Below, in pieces: positions 1 through 16,779 of a stretch of 64,000 bases of DNA. Each line of letters opens with the position of its first letter. Within the stretch, counting starts at the first letter, position 1. The translations under genes were made by a program, and so were the position numbers. This stretch comes from Channallabes apus (Eukaryota; Chordata; Actinopteri; Siluriformes; Clariidae), in contig CM060121.1 in the NCBI GenBank assembly GCA_030522415.1, positions 11,295,976 through 11,359,975 of the forward strand. The letters are read 5' to 3'. The notes beneath the pieces were generated by a model. The model did not search any database. It saw only the letters and a list, made by a program, of their open reading frames with translations, and was not told the origin of the DNA.

Positions 1-34
1 ACCGTCGGGCGCCGGTCACTCGAGGCGGATCACG

Positions 35-208
35 GTGCCTAATACCCCTCTCTCACCTGTGTGGTGCCTAATACCCCTCTCTCACCTGTGTGGTGCCTAA
101 TACCCCTCTCTCACCTGTGTGGTGCCTAATACCCCTCTCTCACCTGTGTGGTGCCTAATACCCCTCTCTCACCTGTGTGGTGCCTAATACCCCTCTCTCA
201 CCTGTGTG
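35..208. repeat. 29-bp minisatellite, six copies
   Basis: Six nearly perfect head-to-tail copies of a 29-bp unit containing GCCTAATACCCCTCTCTC and ACCTGTGTGG. No unique spacers separate the units, so this is a minisatellite and not a CRISPR array. The unit resembles the ends of the foldback family seen at 209-440, 17380-17755 and 37757-37800 (ACCTATGCGG next to TATCCCTCTCTC), so it probably grew from one end of such an element. Confidence 0.9.
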
Positions 209-440
209 GCCGGACTCATCTCCGTGAGCTGCCGCGATTGCCCACGACGTTCCTTTAACGTTCCGTGAAGTTCTACAAAGTCTGCAAGCTTCCGCGAGGA
301 CCAGCAAAAAATTAAACGTTGAATTTTTCACGCGGAAACATGGAAACGTAATCACAGCGCAAAAACTCGGGGTGAATCATGATCAAGCCTACAGCCACAG
401 CGCGAGCCCGCGCAGGTGAGATAGGGGTATAACACACCGC
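209..440. repeat. foldback/MITE-like dispersed repeat, copy A
   Basis: This segment shares extended similarity with 17505-17755: both contain a bend of GATTGCCC, a run of GTTCCG/GAAGTTCT, GGACC(A/G)GCAAAAAA, and CTCG(G/C)GGTGAATCATGAT, and both finish near GGTGAGATAGGGGTAT or a close variant. It has no coding capacity. The copy at 17380 is palindromic, which points to a foldback or MITE-type non-autonomous element. No target duplication could be assigned here because the left side has become the minisatellite. Confidence 0.6.
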
Positions 441-1140
441 ATCTCACACCGAGTCACACCGCATAAGTGAATACTGTAGGGGTATTAAACATTACAATCA
501 CCCAGAAACATGAATGGATGCGGGGTTTGAAACTCCCATGGTTATTTTCTCATTTAACTAAATCAAATTTCATAAAAATAAAACGTGTCAAAAGAAAAAC
601 TCATAAAGTCATGGATAATGGCTAATGATCAATGAAACATATTTTAAACAAAAAGCAGCGAGCAGCTGGACATCGGGACGGGGAGTGTACTGTAAGTACA
701 GTAATTACGATGCGTTGGTCTGGCACGCGCAGGTCTGAGCAGCTCAAGAAGCTCCATAATCTGTTGCCCTGGAAGGCAAAACTTTTAATTATATATATAT
801 TTTTAATAACGACCACGGGGAAAATATGAAAAGGGCTGAAGTTTTGTCTAAAGGAAACATGTACATGACCCACACGGCTCCACGGACCGCGCCGTCTTCA
901 GTTTAACACAACACCACGCTGTACCGCTGCCTAATTGTTCACCACCTGTTTAATATTAATAGTGATTGGCAATTTTAATGCATTAGTCACATTATGAAAT
1001 AGGCTAATTAAAAGTCACTCTATTAGTTCTGATATAAAATAAAATAAAATTCTTAAACAGGTCTACAGTATATTCCATCATTAATACGACTTTGATAACG
1101 TGCCATAATGTGTTTACATACACCGCTGGTTTATAAAAAC
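441..1140. other. non-coding interval, nothing identified
   Basis: AT-rich DNA with only short open frames on either strand and no convincing splice-bounded coding segment. I recognise no repeat end inside it. Confidence 0.5.
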
Positions 1141-1353
1141 TGCTGCTCAGTGGCGGCGACTAGCGTCTAGAGCTGAAACTACGCTAAGTATGAGTTAAGG
1201 TTGGTCCAGACCAACCTTACGAACGTCTGACGTAGCTAAGAGATACTTAGCGTAAGAACGTTTCGGGAAATGCGCCATTAAGTTAAGAGAGAGGTTAAGG
1301 TACGACTTAAGAACTACTTAGAGATAAGAAGCTTTCGAGAAACCGGGCCCTGG
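1141..1353. repeat. MITE-like repeat with GGGCCCGGTTTCTCGA end
   Basis: The segment finishes at 1335-1351 in the reverse complement of GGGCCCGGTTTCTCGA, and the same end, in the opposite orientation, opens a related segment at 40243. Both copies are rich in CTTAAG/TTAAG and CTAAGTA motifs. It holds a perfect 10-bp-arm hairpin with a 2-nt centre at 1198-1219. There is no coding content. The superfamily is uncertain; a PIF/Harbinger-type MITE is one possibility. Confidence 0.5.
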
Positions 1354-1875
1354 TTTATTTGCGCAGCCCGGTGGATCGCGCAGCGCCGCTCGAATGCGAC
1401 CCACTATGTTTTTATTTACAAACTATTTAAAATGTCAGGACTGTTTATTATTGTTTCCGCCTAGCCATGCCTGGTTTGTATGTGCGCATCCCAGAAAATT
1501 TATTTTGATGGTCGGCGCGGTTTATTTCTGTCAGAGACGCACAGCGCTGCCCAGTGGCTCGCGCAGGTTTGTGATTCAAGCAGCGCTGCTTAAGTTCGTC
1601 CGACGTTAAACCGTTATTGTTCCACTATGGTTCCACTTTTTCTCCCGGCCCCCAACTGATGTTATTTTAAATTTACTTGTATTAATGATCCATTTATTTG
1701 TGTGTGATTGTTTAGTTTTGAGCGTACGCTCTTCATTATCAATAAAGAAAAGCATGAATTAGAATAGGTACTTTCCTGTTATATTTCCACTAATTCCCTC
1801 CCGTTCATTGCGCCCCACCTGTCATGTCTGTATTCCCCACTAGTGGGGCGCGCCCCACAGTTTGAGAACCACTGC
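1354..1875. repeat. non-coding interval ending in a hAT-like terminus
   Basis: No gene is visible. The right edge, about 1858-1874, reads in reverse complement as CAGTGGTTCTCAAACTG, which matches the terminal inverted repeat style of Charlie-type hAT transposons. The other end was not located, so only a fragment can be supported. Confidence 0.4.
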
Positions 1876-1914
1876 TGTAGTGGATGGGTGATGATTTGGG
1901 ATTTTTTTGCAGCC

Positions 1915-2300
1915 ATAGGACATGGGCACCTTATACCAGAATTTCTTGAGGCAAATGTGAGGTCATCTGTCCACAGCTAAAGCTGACTCGAAATTGGGTC
2001 AAGCAACAGGACAATGATCTGAAGCACACAAGTAAATTTACATCAGAATGGCTAAAATATAAAAGAATCAGTGTTTAGGAATGACTTGAAGTCCAGACCT
2101 CAACCCAACTGAAATGCTTAATAGAGCTGTGCATAAGTGAATGGACAAAAAGCTCAATGAACTGACAAAACTACAAACTATTGAATTTTGGAGGTACTTA
2201 CCTTTTTTTTCTTTTTGACTTCATTTTTGTTAAATAAATAATGGCACTGTGAAATTTTATTTTTATGTTTGTCTGAGGTTGTATTTGCCTTTTTGTTAGG
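1915..2300 (+). pseudogene. decayed Tc1/mariner transposase relic
   Basis: The plus strand keeps a recognisable but broken Tc1-type transposase segment. It includes a stretch around 2005-2030 that reads QQDND followed by KHT, the region around the second catalytic aspartate, and downstream a SRPQPN-like remnant of the SPDLNP motif near 2090-2110. Several stops and frame changes interrupt it, and the helix-turn-helix half is absent. It is unrelated in position to the intact Tc1 copy at 26166 and much older. Confidence 0.7.
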
Positions 2301-3300
2301 CAAATCCGATTATGTTTCTGCACACAGAAACATAGAATTAAAAGAAGAGATACTAACTTTTACACACATTTGTACATACTCATTTCTTTGCAACTGTATG
2401 GGCTAGAAATGTGCCATTTTCAATGCTTTGCACATTTTCTCCAGGATTTGTCTAGTTAGCATTATTGTTCAGTCAGTGCCTATTAAATTCTTAATAAAGC
2501 TATAGCCTATAAATGCTAACACAATAATACAAAATTATTATGTGTAATGTATTTTCCCTCGCCTCAAGCCCTAAGTCTCCTGTTTGGAATTACATTTTCA
2601 GCATTATCTCTCATGGCAAATGATCTGCTACATGAATATGTTTGGAATCTTACTAGGAATTAGGAACTTGTTAATCTTTACTTGTGGTGCTTTATTTTGT
2701 TTTAGATTAACGTTGACCAAATTTAGGGAAATACGCATTTCAATATATGCATAATTGTGTTATAATGTGATATACTTTTTATTTAATTTGGGACACAAAT
2801 TTTCACCAGTTACTTTTATTTTGTCTTCATGCAGTTCAGCAATTGGGATGCCTAAGTTAATAATTTTAAATTTGCACACTGTACATGACTTATGTCTTCA
2901 AATTGTACAGTATTTTAAACTATTAAAAAACTATTGTTTTAGAAATTATGATTGCTTATATATTGTATATATATCATATATATGGAAGTGCTATCATCAC
3001 CCAGCCTAAACAAAGACAGCACAGTCATGGAAATGTGAATTGGAAGGACAGAACAGTTATACCCATATTTAGCCCTGTCCATAAAGCCTGTGTGGAACAT
3101 GATTCCAGACAATATTATACAGTGCCCAAATGTCCTCCATGTTCATAGTCACATATAGACATTCTTAAAAGGGTGATGGGTCTTCGTTGCTGGATATATT
3201 TAGAGTCTGTGGGGAAAGCAGTGGATCGACTGGTATTATCTTTATCCACTGTAAAGCCTGGTGATTTGGCAGAGAAGCTGTTCCAGAAGCTCTGGGGCTG
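2301..3300. other. non-coding DNA upstream of SRL, possible promoter-proximal elements
   Basis: There is no supported coding segment. Close to the candidate SRL start are a CArG-like sequence (CCATATTTAG, about 3062-3071, one mismatch to CC(A/T)6GG) and a MEF2-like sequence (ATATATTTAG, about 3194-3204). Both kinds of site are common in muscle promoters, but single matches in AT-rich DNA are weak evidence. Confidence 0.3.
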
Positions 3301-3301
3301 T

Positions 3302-3308
3302 TATAAAT
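3302..3308 (+). promoter_or_regulatory. candidate SRL TATA box
   Basis: TATAAAT lies 56 bp upstream of the candidate first-exon ATG at 3364, which would put the start site near 3332 with a short leader. It sits in a locally GC-richer patch within AT-rich surroundings. Support is positional only: orientation matches SRL and CArG/MEF2-like motifs lie upstream. Confidence 0.35.
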
Positions 3309-3363
3309 CTAGGGAGTCCCCCACATTCACATTCATATCCAGAGTCCAAAGAAGAGTGCAATC

Positions 3364-3406
3364 ATGGCTAGTTTGTGCTGCTGAGCGGTTCTATTTTTGC
3401 ATTTGT
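3364..3406 (+). CDS. srl: candidate SRL exon 1 (signal peptide), contains TGA
   Basis: From ATG at 3364 this frame gives a short hydrophobic N-terminus: MASLCC, a TGA at 3382-3384, then AVLFLHL. It ends at a strong donor (GTATGT at 3407). The exon ends in phase 1, the phase required by the acidic exon at 4468, and joining there restores a codon before the glutamate run. Sarcalumenin is known to be made with a cleaved signal peptide and to reside in the sarcoplasmic reticulum lumen, so a hydrophobic start directly before an acidic segment is expected. The in-frame TGA is the serious problem. It could be a nonsense allele, a sequencing error, or a sign that the true first exon lies elsewhere or upstream of this window. 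Confidence 0.35.
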
Positions 3407-4467
3407 GTATGTTAAATAACATCCGTCTAAAGTCAAAAGAGGAGTATTGTGGGGATCTCATGTCACCTTCAATGCAAGGCGTTCTCTTTTGATTCTGTTA
3501 CTGATTCCTTTCTTATGTTTCATAGTAATGACCATATTGTTGCATGTTGTTTACTGTCTTTATTATTAGTGTTGCTAAATTCAAACAGACAGTGAACACA
3601 GACACTTCTGTGAGTGGTTTCAGTGTGTACAAAAGGTTTTTGGAGAATATTGAAACCTGAAGTAACAAATTATAAGTATGTTTTGCTTAATTCCCTATAC
3701 TGTATGTTCTGTTATATAGGACCTTACATGATTTGGATGTTCTTTGAAAACCATGCTGTAAAACTGTGGAATACTGCATGTGAGCATTGGGGTTAATCTG
3801 ATAAATCTTATCATCTAATGTCTTTATCTTATAAAGAAATACTCTTATAAAAAATGCACAAGCAACTTGAGTACAAGAGACCTGAGATGCTTTGTGAGAT
3901 CCTTTGTGTGAAAATCTGGTGCATGTGCTGTGTTGGGAAACTGTTGGTTAAACTGTGCATATCTGTTCTATTTTACGGAGCTGTTGTCATGTCCATAAGT
4001 GAAACTAAAATTGGTAAAGGAGGAGGCTTATAATGCTGTAATCTGAAGTTTTTGTATTGCTTATGATATTTCTCATTATCTTATTTTTCATGAATAACCT
4101 GCCTGCAACAAAACAACACTTTTTTCCTTGATCTAAATTGCTGCCACAACTTTCCGTGTGATTAACTAAAAAATCACATTCAAAGCATCATAGAGTTTGC
4201 TCTACTTTTTGTTAAAATTCAACAAACATGGTATTGATCCTACACAATATTTTGCCATTTGTGATTTTTGACACCTTTGTAACATGAAAAAAAAGCATAC
4301 ACAAAATATGTGTATATCTGTTTGCAGTACTTCTTGCTTTATTTGAAAAAAGGGTCTCTCAAATTTTGAAAAATAGTTTACTTATTTTGCTGTTAAAATG
4401 TTCATGTATACTGTAGATCATACGTGTATGTGCTTTTCTAAAAAAAAAATCCTCTTTTTGTGCTCAG
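3407..4467 (+). other. candidate SRL intron 1
   Basis: AT-rich, no recognised repeat or coding segment. It ends with a pyrimidine-rich stretch and CAG at 4465-4467. Its 5' boundary depends on the candidate exon at 3364. Confidence 0.4.
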
Positions 4468-4572
4468 CAGAGGAGGAGGAGGAGGAGGTATTGGATTCTG
4501 TTCTGAGAGACAGATCTCACATCGATGAGACATTAAGATTGGCAACAGAGGAGAATGCAGGAAACTATGCAG
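4468..4572 (+). CDS. srl: sarcalumenin, acidic N-terminal exon
   Basis: This exon encodes a run of six glutamates from a GAG/GGA repeat, then VLDSVLRDRSHIDETLRLA and TEENAGNYA. The RDRSHIDETLRLA region is characteristic of the sarcalumenin segment just before the EHD-type N-terminal helix. The acceptor is CAG at 4465-4467 and the donor GT at 4573-4574, leaving one base that joins the next exon in phase 1. The acidic run fits the calcium-binding luminal role known for sarcalumenin. The GAG repeat is a likely site of length polymorphism. An acceptor three bases further on (4468-4470) would give the same phase. Confidence 0.85.
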
Positions 4573-5087
<515 letters not shown>

Positions 5088-6027
5088 TGATCACTTGACT
5101 GTGACTCAAATTACAAATTTCTTCCTCCTGAACAGAAATGGAATGGTATAAAATTAGCATTTCCTAAAAAACACCCACATTACAGTGTAATTGCTATATT
5201 GGAACTATATTTAAATTTAAATAGCATTTAACAAATCACTTTTAACCTGTGTAATGTAAATGGCATTGGCTTTGCAAAAACATTATTTGCAAATCACTGA
5301 ACACTGTGGACTGTTTACTGATTTTGTTTTCATACTAACCTTACTAGTGTTAGTAAATAAATGACAACCAGTTAATAGGATGAGATAAAGCTTGCCCCTG
5401 CTTGGTTCAGCATGGTTCCTAACTTGTGAAACTGACCACAATAATAGAGATCGATCCAATACCATGACAGTGTAGTCATGGTATTTAAGTTTGAATAGTC
5501 CTCTTGGTAGGGTGTTGTTTCAAATGAAACACACTTAATTTATTCCAAATACTGCCAAGCCAGTTAATCAGACAGATGCGAGATAGCTGGGGGTTCATTT
5601 GGGGGGCTTTTATAAGGCAGGGGTTCATATAGCTTGAAAACCACAACTGTAGAACAGGATTAATATCAGAGAACAAGCATCTTCTTAAATGGCTTGAAAT
5701 TTTGAGAGGATAACACTGCCTGTGAGTAAACTGTTAAAATAATTCCCAGGTTTAAAAAAAAAATTACACTCCAGGCAAATATGTCAAATATGTAATTTGG
5801 TAATGTGCACAGGTGTCAAGTAACGAAGTACAAATACGTCGTTACCTTACTTAAGTAGAAATTTTGGGTATCTATACTTTATTGGAGTAATTATTTTTCA
5901 GCTGACTTTTTACTTCTACTCCTTACATTTTCAAACAATTATCTGTACTTTCTACTCCTTACATTTTAAAAATAGCCTCGTTACTCTATTTTTATGATCA
6001 GAGTATGATCAGAGCATGATCAGAGCA

Positions 6028-6270
6028 AGAAGTACAAATACTTCGTTACCTTACTTAAGTAGAAATTTTGGGTATCTATACTTTACTGGAGTAATTATTT
6101 TTCCAGCCGACTTTTTACTTCTACTCCATACAGAGTATGATCAGAGTATGATCAGAGCAAGAAGTACAAATACTTCGTTACCTTACTTAAGTAGAAATTT
6201 TGGGTATCTATACTTTACTGGAGTAATTATTTTTCCAGCCGACTTTTTACTTCTACTCCTTACATTAAAA
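6028..6270. repeat. 132-bp tandem duplication inside the MITE
   Basis: The segment starting AGAAGTACAAATACTTCG at 6028 recurs at 6160, a spacing of 132 bp, and the following sequence through TTTTTACTTCTACTCC is nearly identical in both. A third, more diverged partial copy lies at 5825-5970. Open frames crossing this block are by-products of the repeat. Confidence 0.85.
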
Positions 6271-6473
6271 TTTTTTTTAAACCCCCCCCCCCGCCGCGGT
6301 CACATGATAAGAACACGCACAACCGCACAACCCGTCTACCCTTACCCCCCCCATCCCCCCCCCCCGCGTCGCAAGATCAGAAAGCGTGACCTTACGGTAC
6401 TTTAACTTTTAGACTTTAAGTTGTTTTTAAACCAGTACTTTTAAATCAACATCTAAAGAAGTATTTTTGAACC

Positions 6474-6581
6474 CTAGTATCTATACTTCTACTCAAGTAA
6501 TGAATGTGAATACTTTTGACACCACTGCTAGTATCTATACTTCTACTCAAGTAATGAATGTGAATACTTTTGACACCACTG
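6474..6581. repeat. 54-bp duplicated MITE end
   Basis: Two identical 54-bp copies (6474-6527 and 6528-6581) each run from CTAGTATCTATACTTC to GACACCACTG, so the right terminal repeat of the element is present twice in tandem. Confidence 0.9.
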
Positions 6582-8726
6582 GTAATGTGAATAATCTACA
6601 AATGTCACTCCTCTATGATCTCACCTTGACTCAATCCATCTGGGATCCATGAGATATCATCTCTTAAAATTCAGTCTACCTCCTATATTCTTCTACCTCC
6701 TGGTTCATAGGGAAGTCTTCTTTCTTTATTTCTTTTTCTGCATCTTTATTTTGTCCCTCACTTTTCCTAATTCCCCTGATAACCCCAATCACATGTTCAA
6801 TGCACTGGACTTCTCCAAGGTTGCTCACTTTGTCTTTTGCTCACCTCCCTTACTTCCACTAAACAGCATACCCTGGACGCACCCTGGGGGATTCAGCCAC
6901 AGGTGGGTATGATGGGGCATTCTGCTGCATGGCCCCTGCCTGAGAGTCTGACCCCATGCTATTACCAACTGCAGCCATTCATACTGTATGAATATTACAG
7001 TCATAGTTTTATGATACTTTTCTTGACCTTTGGAGTACCAAAGAGGTCACATGACATTTCATTGTAAGGTGTAAAGTAAAGATTTGCATAGCTGGGTGTT
7101 AAGAGTCCTCTCAAATTTAAAATTTCTCATTTAAAGAAATTGTCCTTCTCCATATGTAGTGTGTAATTGGTTATTTTTTGGCATTTGAGTAGATTATGTT
7201 TATGAATGTAGGAATGTAAAACTGCTTGATGTTGGTCAGGGGTCATTGGTCATTTTCCCTTGAATGTCCCTTGTTGCATGTATACAATTTCCTAAACTGC
7301 TATACAAATTTGCCTTGCTTAACCCACTTGCTTAGCCCACTGAACATACAGTAATAATAAAATCAAATAAACACATTTTGGAGAAAAATAACTTCTCAAA
7401 TAAATAATCATTTCATTAAGTTCTTCCACATAAACAGATTTAAATCAACTACAGCTCTGCGAATTCATAAAAGCATTTAGGGTTTTAAATATGCCAGATC
7501 TGCAAGTAAGTTCGATTATGTAGCTAACGTCCAACTACAGCCAGTTACTTTTCTCACCCTCATTTCTTCTTTTTTGCTTCTGTATCTCTGCCTTATCTGC
7601 AACTCACAGCAGCTTGGGATCATAATTTTTGTCTCTACCCTAACTTAAAAATGATTTTTAAAACAAAAATTCTACAATTGCATATTACATTTACTATTCT
7701 ATTTGCATATTACATTGATGGTCTTGATTTATTAACCCTCATTTAATATTACTACTATTTAATTAAATATTTAATTGGTGATTTATTAAATATTTAGACT
7801 TATTTCTTAGATTGATATGCTTCTAACTATGGTACATTGGAATGGTCTTTTTATATTCATTGTAAGACTGAATATGTATGATAGGTAGACAGTTATGTAC
7901 AACTTGAAATAAAAGAAAATAGAAAATCAAAGAAAGAAACCACTGCATCTCATTGTTTCATTCAGGGAGCATGACCCCTTTCTAAACTCTTTATTATCTC
8001 TTATTATATTATTGAAACATTATTTTATTCATCTTTGGCAGTATCGAGAGGTAAAAGTCTGTGTTGTGACAAGATTATATTAGACAGTTGTATGCATGAG
8101 GTGGGATTGGGTTGGGAGTGGGGTTTGTCAAAACAATGTGACCAAATAATATAAAACAACAAATTAACACATTTTGTAAATGAATACACATTTTTCTTAA
8201 GTGATTGTTAGTTAGTTAAGTAAGTCTAGTGCATTTTTCCAATAATTGCCAATCATTATATAACTCTAAAATCCTGCCAGTGGAGCATGCATGTATTTGC
8301 AGCCAGCTGATGGGAACAGCAGTATATCCTTAGTGCCAGAGGGCATATAGGTAGGGTGTGGCAATTGTGAATCCGGATGTGGCTCAGGCATGGATTTCAG
8401 CCATTGTTTAATTGGTGAGTGGGTCTTTTGTTACACACTTTGGTTAAGTAAAGAGTAAGTTAGCTGCAGTTAAAAAGTTCTACATCTCAATCGTGATCTT
8501 ATCTTCACTCAGTCAGCACAAAATACAAGCAATACAAGCAACAAGCTACATTCTCTGTGCTGCTGAAAGCCATATGGGCAACTTTTAAGGTGCAATGTTT
8601 TTGTGCATGTTACTCAATGCATCAGTTAAAATTGTGAATCAGTCAACCTTAAATGCTACTACAGCAACAATTTCATAATCTATCTAATGGGTTCCCTGTT
8701 GAGTCTGTTTATTCCAATTGCATCTC

Positions 8727-8856
8727 AGGGAGTTTTTCCTTGCCACCATGACCCTTGGTGAACCCTAACTGATACCTATAGTTTGCAATTTTTATATGCC
8801 TTTTCTAATTTATTTGCATAAGTATTTAATTCTATAAAGCTTCGTTGTGACAATTT
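8727..8856. repeat. short dispersed teleost repeat fragment
   Basis: Contains GGGAGTTTTTCCTTGCCACC and, about 100 bp later, TATAAAGCTTCGTTGTGACA, a pairing I recognise as a common dispersed fish repeat. A related opposite-side fragment (AACCTTGAGAGAAACCAGAC) is at about 15200-15230. The class is not assigned. Confidence 0.45.
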
Positions 8857-9440
8857 CTAAAAGTTTATTGAATATTGTGTCTGAAATGTCACTTAACCTA
8901 TATTTATTTATTGTTGATTAAATAGTATAAAAGGAGTATTGCACTTAAGATAGAAAAGGGAATTAATGGCAAAATACTACACAACATATTGATGTGTCTT
9001 ATTTATATTAAAGCAAAGGGAGATTTATGTTATCTGGCTTGCTGTAATGCTGCATTACAGTTGATATGTGTTTGGAGTGGTTAGAGGTTAAGTCCAAATA
9101 CACCTAGTATTTGAACACAACCTTGCAAAATGTTAGCAAAACCCTGTTTTTTTCTCTACTTTTGCGCTGACTTTTGTAGACTGTAGCACTGCATGATCTG
9201 TGTGTTATTTGTTGCCTTGCAGAAATTGCATGATTTGTCTTGATATGTGTTGCCCTACCTTTTAGTGTATGAATTGTCCATAAAGAGTCAACATTTAGAT
9301 AACTACAGTATGCCTTCTTGAAAATATTTAGTTTTTAAAAAATGAGTAGTTTATGACCTTTTACAATATTTAAAGCATTCTAAAAGGTGTCTCTGTTCTT
9401 GACAAGATTTGAAGATTTCTAGAGAAACATGGCCCTCTAG

Positions 9441-14142
<4,702 letters not shown>

Positions 14143-14402
14143 GAAAGAAAACAGTGATCAATGTCACATGTCCTTTTGTCATATTGGTAGCACAGGAGTT
14201 GGGAAAAAAAACATACTCCTATCATAAGTCTCAGATATTGAGGAGACAAGCAGTAACTGAATTCTTTTTAGCATTTCTTTTTCATTGGAAAAAAAAAGCA
14301 AGGGGTAGGGATATTTTGATAATGTTGTCTGTTTTGGACACTACATTAATTAACTATTATAAGTCTGGAAAGAAAAATGTATAATCCTGTCAGAAAAATA
14401 AA
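14143..14402 (+). terminator. SRL 3' UTR with poly(A) signal
   Basis: After the stop, AATAAA occurs at 14397-14402, and another AATAAA lies near 14960. The first is the simplest poly(A) signal. The 3' UTR up to about 14388 is duplicated at 33020-33270, where the copy stops just before the poly(A) signal. Confidence 0.6.
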
Positions 14403-15951
14403 GCTCATATGCAAAAATATGAGACTGATGCATTCAGTATAAACTGAATTTACAATATGTAAAAAAAAAAAAAAAAAAAAAATTTGTAGAAAGTTGTGGT
14501 TTTGCAAACAAGTTGTCTATAAAAAGTAAATGACCACATCAGGTCATGGTAACAACATTCTGTTTTTTTTCAAAGGTATTGATTTTATTTGTAGACTCAT
14601 GAGTAGTCTTGGATCTTTCTCATGTCATATTCTATTTTGGGACGATCACTTTGCATGTTTAGTTATAGAAGACTTTATTGGGGCACATATTCATACATTT
14701 CTACTTGGTCTCTAAGGACATTTTCATAGTAAAGTATCTCTGCTTATAATAATTTCAATATGAATTTAATGTGTCTTCTGAAATGTTCACTTAAATGTCA
14801 TATAAGTAGACTTTTTTCTATACATTTCAGGAATTTTGACGACACCTCTTTTTTAAATGCTTACTTCACTTTAGAGGATTATTTGCCCATGTGTTTAAAT
14901 GTGTAGCCGATGTTTATTGAGAAGTGAACAAAGGTGCAGTACCATGTGAATGTGGCAAAATAAATAAATGTGATTGTGATTGTAAAACTGCCTGTTTATT
15001 TGGCATCTCCAGAGACCAAAAGTGTGTACAGGCTCACCAGTTTTTAAGTTAATATACATGTATACTGTAGATTACATAACAGTATCATAAGCATAATGAA
15101 CATATTTTGAATATTATTATTCTTGATAATATTCTTGATGTTTTAACTATTTAAATTGTAAAATTAATTAGGAAGAAATGCTTGAGATAACAATTGGAAG
15201 AAACCTTGAGAGAAACCAGACTCAAACGGGAACTCCTTTGGGTGATATCAGTGTAACCATAAATCAGTTCAAATATATTTAACATTAAAATTGATCACAG
15301 TTGATTTAATTTAATTGTACATTAAGCCTGCATGTACAGTGTATATTATATACCAATGTTATTAATATTGTTATACTGTTAGTCTAATACTCACTCATGC
15401 AGGAATAGGAGTAGTGGGTAGAACTGAGCAATGGGACTTACTATGCTATGTCTATACTCAGAAACTCTTTTCTCTCTACCAGTAACATGGCATGGCAAAA
15501 TTTTGAGGAAGTCAACTGAGCAACCTCTAAGTTGCTTTAAGAGCCAATGAAATGTAAACATACAAACTTCTAGAATTGTATGATTTTACACAAAACTGCA
15601 TTATATTCAGTCGATGCTTGCGACACACATCTCAGACTGTTTTCAGCATTGAATTCATGCAATTCCGTCCCAAATGCATAACCAGACTATTAATGTGCCA
15701 TTAAGAACAAATAATAACTGAAAGGATCATTTATTTCAAACTCGATCAGGGAACGCTTAATATACATTCATATCCAAATTATCAATAGGATTTGTAGGTA
15801 GGAAATATATTAAACACATGTCTTACAGTATAACCCAAATATGAACTTGACAAACTATTATTTCCAAATTCTTGTGTTCGGTGTTAAAACAGTGGCTATA
15901 AAATAATCATAATGACCAATTAAATTAATACATTCAGCTAATCCAGACAAT
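14403..15951. other. intergenic, little identified
   Basis: AT-rich with a poly(A) tract at 14461-14482. A short dispersed fish repeat fragment lies at about 15180-15255 (AACCTTGAGAGAAACCAGAC). No gene-like segment on either strand. Confidence 0.5.
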
Positions 15952-16190
15952 AAAGTTCAAGTTCAAGTAGGCTTTATTGTCATTTCAACCATATACACAG
16001 TTAGTACACAGTGAAACGAACAACGATCCTCCAGGACCAAGGTGCTACATGCAACATAAATTTACAACATAAATTAACCGAAAAACTAAACTAGCTAACT
16101 AAGAGGCCTAGTTAGCTGGCTAGCGGAGACGAGACAGATTGACCTGACAACATAAATTAACAACATAAATTAACACAAAAACTAACTAGC
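15952..16190. repeat. dispersed repeat fragment
   Basis: Starts AAAGTTCAAGTTCAAGTAGG and continues through TTTATTGTCATTTCAACC and GTACACAGTGAAACGAACAA to CTCCAGGACCAAGGTGCTAC, a pattern I recognise from dispersed teleost repeats. A local duplication (ACAACATAAATTAAC) occurs at its right side. Class unknown. Confidence 0.45.
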
Positions 16191-16779
16191 TAGGCACAAA
16201 AGTCAGAACCATCAAAATAAAAACTGAAGTTTAAACTGAAGTCTAAATCCCTCTTTTTTTTCTGTCCATATGCATTGCTGCTCTGGTGGTAGTTTAATTA
16301 AAAAAAGGTATGTTCTTATGAAAAATCTAAAAAAAATTGTTAATGGTCTGGCTGACAGATTGTTGCCAGTATGATAGTGGCCTCACCTGATCTTCATTCT
16401 GGTTTGCATTTATTAAAAAGGTAGAATAGTTTTTCTAGAAAGGAAAGCTAACTTGGCCTGGTTTCCCTTCGTATTGACAGTAAAAGCTATGTTTCACCAC
16501 ACATTTATCACAAATACTCAGTGGAAATCAGAGGAGAGATGACAGTCAGCAACAGCACGAAAGAGTTTATTACTGAAACAAATTGGTGTTTTCTTTTTTT
16601 TTTTTTTTTAATGACTGGGTTCCCTTGGCTCCTGGGAGAAAACACCACTGCACTCTACACACAATTAAAAAACTATGTACTTTTAAAATTTTGTAATTAA
16701 AGTGTTTTAGGCAATACTTTGGCAATTAAAGTGTCAACATAATTTTTTATCTTTTGGGCCAGTCTTTTTTTTTTGATAT

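Larger units (their letters stand above)
5810..6581. mobile_element. hAT-like non-autonomous element (MITE)
   Basis: The left end begins CAGGTGTCAAGTAACGAAGT and the right end finishes in GACACCACTG, giving imperfect terminal inverted repeats of the CAGTGGTGTCAA type. The interior has the TACTTCGTTACCTTACTTAAGTA-like and TACTTTTACTTCTACTCC-like tracts typical of abundant fish hAT-derived MITEs. It carries no transposase. Internal amplification is described separately. A C-rich tract around 6283-6292 and 6345-6365 interrupts the 3' half. Confidence 0.7.

Noticed and set aside
35..208. Possible CRISPR array
   Set aside because: Units are contiguous with no unique spacers, and the context is a vertebrate genome.
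3173..3415. 80-codon open frame overlapping the candidate SRL first exon
   Set aside because: It is in a different frame from the phase-compatible candidate exon and shows no recognisable domain.
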